Both the position numbers and the translations under genes were made by a program. Shown one piece after another: positions 55,116 to 64,000 of a DNA stretch of 64,000 nt. Where the stretch lies: the NCBI GenBank assembly GCA_036873135.1, contig JAPTYO010000004.1, positions 1,546,322 through 1,610,321 on the forward strand, in the 5' to 3' direction. The stretch is from Clarkia xantiana subsp. parviflora. Lineage: Eukaryota > Streptophyta > Magnoliopsida > Myrtales > Onagraceae. The notes beneath the pieces are model-generated. The model did not search any database. It was not told the DNA's origin and worked only from the letters and a program-made list of their open reading frames with translations. How positions within the stretch are numbered: position 1 is the first letter of the stretch; each line of letters opens with the position of its first letter.

Positions 55116-56100
55116 TATAAGAATCTCGAACAAAAATTTAGTATGTGGTGGAGGAAAATTTATATTATTCAAAGATTTTTTATGCAAAAAATATATTAAA
55201 GCAATATCTTGGAAGTATATACCACTATTAGAAAAAGTGATATTAATGACAGATTTGACAGGGTTAAATTCCTATCATTAAAAGTTTGTTTAGCGACAGA
55301 ATATTGATCATTTCGTTGTTATTCTGAGAGTTTTAGCGACGGGCTTTCCAAGGCCGTCGCTACTTTATACATATAACAATTAAATTAAATTAAATTAAAT
55401 TAAAGCCCAAATACTGATGTACAAAGCCAAGTGACCTCAGTGACTCGGAGCTAAAGATTAATTTGGCATTTCTATATTACTTTTTTTGCAATAAGATTAA
55501 TTCTAATGCATTATAAAGTTTTTGAATTATAATTCATTTGGTAACGTAGTCAGAACATATATGGAGAAATAAATTAGTTCGGTGGATTATATTATATTTT
55601 GTCGTATTGCTCAATGTAGACGTTTGTTACTAGTTGCACTACTATATTTTGTAATGTTATTAGATATACACATAATAAGATGATCGATTTTTAGTTTCTT
55701 GTTCAAGTAACTGCAGAAGTCCTATCGGAGAGATTGATAGAAGACCTCTCCTAAGAGACGAGACATATTCAAAACTGCATTATTATTTCTGTATTTTATA
55801 ATATAAGTTCTTTATAAACCCCAAATACTTGTTGGAAAAAAAAAAACCCTAAAAATTTATAACAAAAATTTTGCCAAAAAACTCGAGGATTTATTTCCAC
55901 CATATTTAAAGAATTTATTCATATTCACATTCTTTCAGAAATTAAAATAAAACAATATTATGAATACCAATATTAGGGTAAATATTAGTGATTAAAAAAT
56001 CACTTAATCATTTATCTGCGTGTCCAAATTTAATTTTTCATATTTAATATTCATTCCATCCCAAATAACTTTGGAATCATATACGGCACAGAATTTAAGG
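55116..56100. other. Intergenic DNA upstream of the WRKY gene
   Basis: No gene seen. A palindromic word pair, TAGCGACGGGCTTTCCAAGG plus CCGTCGCTA near 55,335-55,365, resembles the termini of some plant CACTA elements but stands alone. A TTAAA-type microsatellite is at 55,380-55,400. Confidence 0.4.
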
Positions 56101-57526
56101 TCATATTTGTCAAATGCGTCCGCACGGAGGCATGTAATACCCAGAATACCCCTTCAGAGGCACAATTTCGCGGGCCCCACAGTGAAAGCAACCAATCAAC
56201 ATCCTTTATTGCGGCCGAGGAACCAGATGCTCCTGTGCTCGCGAAAGCACCAGATCTCTTACTCCCTGACCTGCTTTGCCAAAAGCGGATTAGACTGCGA
56301 GACCTCAGAGAACAACTTTCAACTGTCCACCACTCGGAACCAACTTCGGCTCGATCACTTCTTCCCCGTGATCGGCGGCTGCGATTCAGCGAGCTAGCTG
56401 CGGTTTCTTGGCGATTTACGCTGTCTGATCGTCGGGATTCGCGGCGTTAGCGGATTCAGCTCAAAGTTCAGGTATGTGTGTTGTGTGGTTCGGTTTCTGT
56501 TGTACTTTTCGGGTTGATTAGGGTTTTTGAGCTTATTTGAGCTGATAATTTCGTGTTATCCTCTCTCCGTTGAGTTTGTGGAGCGAAATTGCCACTTAAA
56601 TTTGCATTTTGAGCTGAATTTTGGAAGGAGTTTCAGCTTCGTTGCTGCTTCGATGGAAATCGAGGTGGAATTGTGTGTTTTACTGATTGCAGTAGAGCTA
56701 ACAGTGTCGTCAACGTCAAGTGTTTGCTTTCCCTTTAATTTTGGGTAGATGATCATTTGAGTGTATGGGGACCTGAATTAAGGTGTTAGCTTTGAGATTA
56801 AGGTAGGAGATTTCATAGTTCGTAAGTGAGCTTGCTGGTTCTCCTTTTGTCCTTTTCGTTTTCCTCGATGATGCAACTACCAACTAGTGCTTTTATTAAT
56901 TCCTCAATGATGCAATATGTGCTTTTATTAACGAAAGAGTCGAGGTGCATTCTTTTTGTAATTTGCAATCCATCTTTAAGCATTTCGTATGGGATTCTTA
57001 GTGAAAATTATGTGAATCAGTCTATGGATAACTCGAGTTGGGTAGAAATGGATACAGAGGCACTATACAACAGTTGATACTTGAGGAGATCCTCCGTTTC
57101 ACTGACTACTTGTGACAGCGAGCTTGGACGGAAATGGATTATAAAAAACTTGAGGAAGGGTCAGAATAGTGCTGATAATGATGAATTAGGTCGAGCGATG
57201 GTGTTGACTTGATAAATAAAGGAGAAAAACTTACTGAAATAAAGTTATTGCTATTACCAAGGATTTACCATCTTCTAATTTCTTCAGTTGATCTTCAAGA
57301 TTGCGATCCTGGTAAAACTGATTGCTTAAAAGAAACTTGCAGGACTGAAAGAAACTGTCTTTTCAAGTTTTGATAGTTGCTACCTGCAGTTGTGGTACTT
57401 ATTATGATCCATGTAGTTTTTCTGGTCTTGCTTATTGTATGCTATTGTGGGTTTTGTAGGCTTGAGCACCTCCTGACGCGATAGTGTCTGTACAAGGATT
57501 TGTTTCTTATCAGTTTGTATTTGACA

Positions 57527-59554
57527 ATGGTGCCATGCGGCAAAGAAATTCCCGCTGCTACTGATCAGGATTCACAAGTTGCTGATGTTATTAACCCCAT
57601 TAGCATCTCTCAATTAAAAAACCCAGATGAGCCAACTCCAATCGAGGCCAAGCCGATGAGCCCAAGCGATACGGCTCTTAAAGTAGAGCCTGATCAAGAA
57701 AAAAATGACCATGGATCTGATGGTACACATCCTCTGTCGAATCAGGGAGGCAGTGATAGCTTCAAAACTCCCGAGAAGCTGTTGCCAAATTCTGCTAAAG
57801 TGACTCATGGCTTTCCACAAGGTCAGGAAGGAGGGACTTGGACTCCTCCCACAAAAGGCGAAAAGCCTTCAGAGGATGGTTTTAATTGGAGGAAATATGG
57901 ACAGAAGAATGTTCGGGGGAATGAATTTGTTCGTAGCTATTACAAATGTACACATCCTAACTGCAGTGTGAAGAAGCAAGTGGAACGGTCACTCGAGGGC
58001 CTCATAACTGACACTATCTACTTTGGCCAGCATGATCATCCTAAGCCTCAAACAAACCCTCCAATGGCTTTCTGTGTAGTTGAAAAAAAACCTTCCTCCA
58101 TTGCCACAGAAGGTACAGGAGTAAAGCTTCCTCCATTTTTCTCTGCTCCTAATGAGTAATTTTGATTCATGCTCAGCCTCATTATTCCACAGAAAAATCA
58201 TTAGATGGGAGCGGCCAGACAGGTGAGCACGTTAAGGCAATAGAGATAGCTCCACTGCAGGTGGTCGCAGCAGAAGATGATGTCAAACGTGTGGCATCTC
58301 CAAGGAGTAGGGTGCGTGAAGGGATAAGTAATGATGATGATCCAGTCTCAAAGAAAAAGTATGTCTGTTATCTAAAATGCAATATTTCTTTGAAAAAATA
58401 GGATTTTGTTTGACTGCAATTAGTTCAGCAGGAAAAAGGATAACCGTAGTGTCGATGTAGCTTCACCAGATAAGCCAAGTGGTGAAACGCGGCACATTGT
58501 TCAGACAACGAGTGAGGTTGACATTGTTAATGATGGGTACCGCTGGCGCAAGTACGGGCAGAAATTAGTTAAAGGCAACCCACATCCAAGGTTCTTCCCC
58601 ATACACTCACTATTATTACTCTCTAGACCAGAATCATCTGTGCTACTATACAACTGCTTGTTTCAATTCTATGATGTCCTTCTCGGTGGATATCAAGTAA
58701 GCGTCATTTTATAGCTTATAATTTATATTCCCATTACTATGCATAATGTAAATCAAGGAATGTCCTGCAAAAATGGTCAATATCAATGAATTAATCACAA
58801 GCAGCTCGCCCAGCTGGATATCTGCCAAAACTCACCTCATCATTGCAGCTGTTGTGGGTTCCTTTTCACTAACTACTCCAGTAATAATTTGGTATTAGGT
58901 ATACATTATGAGTAGTTACCATTACTGAGTGAAATTATTACTTGGCTCAGTGCCAACACGTGGTGTACAGGTGGTGGCCCTCAGTCCAATGAGAAAGTGA
59001 CACGTGTCACTATATACCTCACATCTGTAAAAAAAAAAAAACGTGTCACTTTCTTATTAGAGCTACCGTGTGTACACCACGTGTTGGCACCGATCCAGAT
59101 AATAATTTCTCCATTATTGAAAGAACACCCCCATGTGCTTGTAGAATCTCTGCTTATCTTTTTCCTCTGAAGACAAATTTTTATTTTTTTTCCTGTTTAT
59201 ATGTTTAGGAGTTACTACAGATGTTCAAGTCCTGGATGCCCAGTAAAGAAACACGTTGAGAGGGCACATCATGACCCGAAACTGGTCATGACCAGTTACG
59301 AAGGACAGCACGACCACGATGTCCCTGCTGCTGTAAGAACCATCATTCAGAATCCATTAGGGTCTGGATCGAACGATGATGATGCAATAATTAAATCCGA
59401 AGAACACGAACCAAAGGAGGAAGAGAAGGCTGCTGCTGCTGCTCCTCCATCTGATTCGGGACAAGAGACTCGATCAAATAATGACACACGTATCAGTCCA
59501 GTCGGGAAGGAGAAGCAGCAGAGTGTACTCAATGCAGCAGCCGTACAAAGCTGA
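57527..59554 (+). CDS. WRKY1: Group I WRKY transcription factor (WRKY1/ZAP1-like)
   Basis: Binds W-box (TTGAC core) promoter DNA in the nucleus. Coding exons 57527-58112, 58193-58358, 58432-58590 and 59209-59554 give 418 aa. A non-coding first exon ends at 56,471, with its intron's acceptor at 57,459. The first WRKYGQK (W121) is followed by a CX4C...HXH zinc site (CTHPNC, HDH); the second WRKYGQK (W289) is followed by CSSPGC and HDH. The second domain is split after the PR codon pair, the conserved WRKY intron position. Its [15 protein letters not shown] sequence is typical of WRKY1, not of other group I members. The tail is acidic, then Ala/Ser-rich. The ATG at 57,527 is the first good start in frame; an upstream TTG in frame is not a likely start. 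Exon 4 has two possible acceptors three nt apart. Confidence 0.93.
58927..59111. mobile_element. Short MITE with G-box words, in the last WRKY intron
   Basis: About 185 bp with inverted arms: GTGCCAACACGTGGTGTACA on the left and TGTACACCACGTGTTGGCAC on the right, bounded by GAGTGAAATTATTA and TAATAATTTCTC. It contains several CACGTG cores and an ACACGTGTC word near the middle. Flanks CATTACT/CATTATT suggest an aged target duplication. Non-coding. Confidence 0.7.
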
Positions 59555-60300
59555 GGATCGAATAAACCCTAGCTAGTTTACAAAGCAAAATATGGAGGAT
59601 GACCCGATTCGGTAATGTGGCAATTCTTCCACTTTCTCTTCTTCTTCTTATTCAGGTTGGGATGTGGATTGATTTCTGAGGCTGGAGAAAGTTGTGAGGA
59701 GGGTGTGGCTAATGTTATGGAATCAGGTACGAAAATTATAATAATGTTTATATAGATGCAGAGTTATATGTAGCAGCTAACATAGCAGCAGCAGCAGCTT
59801 TATTTATGTCGATTGTGGAACTCTTGTTGTGTGGAATAGTATTGTGGGAATGATTTGCAGTTCCAAATTATTATAACATAAGGTTTCATAAGAATTTAAT
59901 CCGCGCAAAGCCCATGTGAGTGAATATGGGAACGTTACATTTCTACTACTAAAAACCGTTGCATTTCAGATATGCATGTTTTATTATTTCCAATCAAATT
60001 GCTATTATAATTTCCTTCAAATTATATATACATTTTTTTTGGCCATGTCTTCAAATTATATATAAATAAACGAGGTAAATGTTTGAGATTTCTTTATTTG
60101 CAACTTTTTTTTTTGCCAAATATTTTTATTTGTAACTAAATAGTCAAAATAATCATTTAATATAGTGTAATGATTCAATACTTCATATTTAAATCAAATA
60201 CTAGGAGTTTCAAATTTTGCTGAAATTTCCAGAATAGAAAATATTCATGATAACACTATACATTTATATAAGTGGAGCAAATATACTACAAGTGTTGTAA
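59555..60300. other. WRKY 3' UTR and intergenic DNA
   Basis: The first 300 bp are probably 3' UTR, with a GCAGCAGCAGCAGC run near 59,787. The remainder is AT-rich with no gene recognised. Confidence 0.4.
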
Positions 60301-60680
60301 GAGCATCCACAATGGTATTACATAGTATCAATTAAATATGCGTTTAACGTATTTTTATGTAAAGTGTATAAAAACGTGTTACAATGGTTTTCGTAGCGTT
60401 TCTAAAAAGTGAGACTTACCTATTTTTACCTAACATATGCATTAAACTTAAAGAATGCATTACATATTACGTAATTAATTTGTAATTATAAATTAATTCA
60501 TTTTATAATTAGTACTAATATGTTATTGGTGGTTGGTGGAAAATTAATAATAAAATATATTTAAATAATACGAGATCAAATATTATTTATTTGTATTTTA
60601 ATTACGTATTACTTAAAATATATATATTTAATTTGAAAGAATATATAATTGAAGTAAAACAATGGTAGCAAATATGACAA
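60301..60680. mobile_element. Tourist-like MITE, third copy, decayed right end
   Basis: Starts GAGCATCCACAATGGTATTA after TAA, as the pair at 24,581-25,417 does, and shares internal words (AAATTAATTCATTTTATAAT, GGTGGTTG, TATTACTTAAA). The right end is a degraded GTAAAACAATGGTAGC near 60,655-60,672. It lies about 280 bp before the start codon of the 5-phosphatase gene. Confidence 0.65.
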
Positions 60681-60952
60681 AGAGTTCCGCCAATACTTGT
60701 ACAAGAAAAAGTCAAAGTCAAACGATTTTTTTTCTCAAAACAGAACACTGTCGCTGCCACGTCGATGAAAATAATACAATGTTGGGAATTTTCCGGTAAT
60801 CGAATCTTCTACTCTACCTTCATCATTAATTAACATTATACGTGCTACCACCACATGATAATAAATAATCGAATCCTCACGCGCCGCTCTTATAACTTCA
60901 CGCGCCGCAGTCTAATCTCTTCTCTTTCTATATTCTCTCCGCGAAATCCCCG

Positions 60953-63900
60953 ATGTGCCCGACAGAAGCGGAGATGAACGGAAGCGATAACTTCGACCTC
61001 TTGTTGGGCCCGGCCCTCGATTCTGCCGCCAATAGCAGCAGAGTCTTCACTCGCCACTTCGATTCTTCATCCTCTTCCTCACCGGCCTTCTCCGACCCCG
61101 ACGATGATGACGATCACCGATTCTCCACCACGTCATTGGAGTCCACTACCAAGCGTCTCGACCACACGCTCCAGTTCTTGGACCGCAACCTGGCTTCTCC
61201 AGCTGCTCCTCCCGGTTATTGCGATCTCAATGTACGGACAGATGGATCCTTGACGCCTGCGCTGCCGGAGTTTATCAGCAGCGGCGGTGGAGCCGGGATG
61301 TTCAAGCTGCCTGTTCGAGCTGCCGTCCACCCCGGCCGGCCACCGAGCCTTGAATTGAGGCCGCATCCGTTGAGGGAGACCGAATCCGGATGTTTCCTTC
61401 GGACGCTAGTGGCTACACGGACTCAGCTCTGGGCTGGAGGTGAGAGGAGCCTTAGGGTCTGGGACCTGAGCCGCGATTTGTATGCAACGGCCGCCAGGGA
61501 GGGTACTGATGCTGCGGAGCTAGACACAGCTCCATTTAGGGAGTCTCTCGATGGAATTTCGCCGACCGTTTGTATGGTGGCTGATGAAGGGAGCAGAGTC
61601 GTGTGGACTGGCCACAAAGATGGGAAGATCAGGTGCTGGAAGATGCTTTCCAGCGAGACTGATCAGTTCAATGAATCGCTGGCTTGGCAAGCTCATCGTG
61701 GCCCTGTCCTCGCCATCGCCATTTCTTCTCATGGTAACCGAAATTCTCTTAGACTAATATATTGATGATCTGTGCAGTTGAAAAATCCATTTTTCTTCAT
61801 ATGTTGATTATAATTGAGCTTTAAGCTTCAAACTTAACCAATCTTCCATTCCCAATTGCTTAAATCCCATAATGGTTATGTTGTTGCTATCTACTAATTA
61901 CTCTTTTCACGAATCCTGCCCCTTATTTTGCTTGATTGAACCCACATGACCACTCAGGTTTCAGCAGACCTTTGTCTCGACTTTGCGATTTATACAAAGA
62001 TTCATATTTTTGTTCAATTTCCTTACAGTAGGCTTGTGACTGATACAGGAGACATATGGTCGGGCTCTGAAGGTGGTGTCATTCGGATTTGGCCATGGGA
62101 AACTATTGAGAAATCTCTCTCTTATACTGCGGAAGAGAGACATCTTGCTGCTTCATCAATAGATAGGTCTTACATTGACCCCAGCAACCAGGTTTCTACA
62201 AGTGGTTTCAATAACTGTTTAGCTGCTGATGTCAAGCACTTTCTATCAGATAATGCACGAGGGAGAATGTGGAGTGCTAGCTACCTCACATTTGCTCAAT
62301 GGTGCGTACACATTAATTTGCCGATGTAATAAAAGCGCTACCTTAAAAAATGAAGCAGTTATTATAATGTATAACATTTCCCATTTGAGTTCAACCAAGA
62401 GTATTTCTTAGCCTTAATTCTTCTTTCCAAGAAGTTGCTCCTACCAATTATATAAAGAAGTTTGTCTTACAATTAAATATAAGTGCGTGTTTCTTCCTAT
62501 GTTTTGGAGGTTAACGGAAAAATATTTGTGGATATATTGCTTGTATAGCGATGCCACCTTCCAAGATTACTCTTGGAGTTGTTCACTAATGTTTCCTGTT
62601 AATGGCAGGGATGCTCGAACCAAGGAACTGATTCGGGTGTTTAATGTGGATGGTCCAGTTGATATCCGAGCAGAAGCAATATATCAAGACTTCTCTACAG
62701 AGTATGGTTCTAGTCCAAAAAAAGGAGTGCAGACTTCATTTAGTTTTCTTCAGCGCTCACGTAATGCTATAATGGGTGCTGCCGAAGCTGTTGTTCGAGT
62801 TGCTACAAAGGGAGCTGTTGATGATAATCGCAGAGCTGAAGCAATGACCATAACTATAAACGGAATCATCTGGACTGGGTGCACGAGTGGTTTACTCATA
62901 CAGTCGGATGGAAATGGCAACCGTTTGCAAGACTTCCACTACCATTCCTGTCCAGTACAATGTTTTTGCCCAGTTGGCCTCCGGCTATGGGTTGGTTATG
63001 CTAGTGGAACCATACAGGTGCTGAACCTCGAGGGTAAACTGCTTGGAGAATGGGTAGCTCATAGCAGTTCCGTTATTAAACTTACTGCTGGGGATAATTA
63101 TGTCTTTAGCATGGCTAGTCATGGTGGTATACGAGGTTGGAACATTACCTCTCCTGGACCCCTTGACAGCATACTTCGCTCTGAATTGGCTGGAAAAGAG
63201 TTTGTGTACACCAAGATTGAAAACATTAAGATACTGGCTGGCACTTGGAATGTTGGACAAGGAAGAGCATCTCGTGATTCCCTCACATCCTGGCTGGGTT
63301 CTGCAGCGTCTTCTGCAAGTATAGTCGTTGTTGGTTTGCAAGAAGTTGATATGGGTGCTGGCTTTCTTGCTATGTCTGCAGCCAAAGAGACGGTAGGAAA
63401 GCTCTAATTGGAGCATCTCTCAACAAATAAGATTAGATAAAGAAATTAGATTTTCCTTTTGAGATACACACTAAATTTTTCCTTAAATGATGTAATCCGT
63501 GATTCTCTTGGATAATATCTAGGTTGGGTTGGAGGGTAGTGCTGTTGGTCAATGGTGGCTGGATATTATAGGTAAAACACTGGATGAAGGGTCAACATTT
63601 GAACGCATTGGATCAAGGCAGCTGGCGGGTCTGCTAATTGGAGTGTGGTAAGATCTGTGCTGCTCTTCTGTGAAGACCTTTCCGAATTCCGATTTCTATA
63701 AGAGGAATTGAATCTGCATATCTTAGCTCAGTTAATTTCCATAAGTTGCTTTATGTTGCCCTTGATGAAGACATGGTTCTCCTCACAAACTGTTTTTGTG
63801 TGTTCTCGTTTCTCCTCCCTCTTGTTTGTAGTAGGTTATGCAAGAGGTTGAATAGGCTTCTCATTCCATTTCCTTATCATTTTATTGCTATTGAATGTCT

Positions 63901-64000
63901 CTCATATCGATACATTGATTATTAGGGTACGAAATAACTTGAGGCCCCATGCTGGTGATGTTGATGCTGCAGCAGTACCGTGTGGTTTTGGCCGTGCAAT
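60953..64000 (+). CDS. Type II inositol polyphosphate 5-phosphatase with N-terminal WD40 region (5' part)
   Basis: Removes the 5-phosphate from phosphoinositides or inositol polyphosphates. Exons 60953-61733, 62049-62301, 62609-63392, 63523-63647 and 63926-64000 (cut by the window) give 672 residues so far, about half to two thirds of the expected length. An acidic Ser/Asp-rich start is followed by WD40-like repeats ([57 protein letters not shown]). The phosphatase domain opens with GTWNVGQ (556-562) and [10 protein letters not shown], where Glu590 is the expected Mg-binding residue. The later catalytic motifs lie outside the window. The WD40-plus-phosphatase order is that of the FRA3/5PTase12-14 group; the member cannot be fixed. 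A second ATG at 60,974 is an alternative start. Confidence 0.93.

Overview
This is a plant nuclear window, most likely from a core eudicot. The reasons are AT-rich intergenic DNA, multi-exon genes with GT-AG introns, plant-specific gene families (phytyl ester synthase, WRKY, plant fimbrin, WD40-containing type II 5PTase) and a dense cover of plant transposon types. I cannot name the species. There is no operon, prophage or CRISPR structure.

Layout. (1) 2.7-15.7 kb, + strand: an intact 14-exon phytyl ester synthase-like gene (about 701 aa). It is stretched to 13 kb by transposons lodged in its introns: an LTR-element end, a solo LTR, a hAT MITE, a SINE, and four related Mutator-like elements in four different introns. 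(2) 16-20 kb: transposon debris (CACTA end, Ty1/copia 3' end, SINE, hAT MITE). (3) 20.4-24.4 kb, - strand: a complete fimbrin gene (14 coding exons, 660 aa). A near-perfect palindrome made of two inverted Harbinger-type MITEs lies just upstream. (4) 25.7-30.8 kb: a 5'-truncated LINE, a probable Helitron, a SINE and an inverted-repeat MITE. (5) 30,822-38,549: a young, non-autonomous Ty3/gypsy-like LTR retrotransposon on the - strand with GTATT target duplications, PBS, PPT, LTR TATA box, internal tandem arrays and an antisense open frame. (6) 38.6-46.1 kb: an AT-rich gene desert holding two consecutive non-autonomous Helitrons. (7) 46.5 kb, +: a small GC-rich single-exon gene of unknown function. 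(8) 50.0-53.6 kb, -: an hnRNP-type protein with two RRMs. (9) 56.2-59.6 kb, +: a group I WRKY factor resembling WRKY1/ZAP1. (10) 60.95 kb to the right edge, +: the 5' part of a type II inositol polyphosphate 5-phosphatase with an N-terminal WD40 region.

The six genes belong to unrelated processes: plastid lipid recycling, actin bundling, RNA binding, transcription, phosphoinositide signalling and one unknown. Nothing suggests a cluster with a shared pathway. The notable biology is the transposon-gene interplay: repeated insertion of one Mutator-like family into a single gene without loss of its reading frame, one insertion abutting a splice acceptor, and an LTR element whose internal repeats are being reshuffled. 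I see no convincing new biological system. Exon borders were read by eye from splice consensus and frame continuity; family names rest on recognised motifs, not on database searches.
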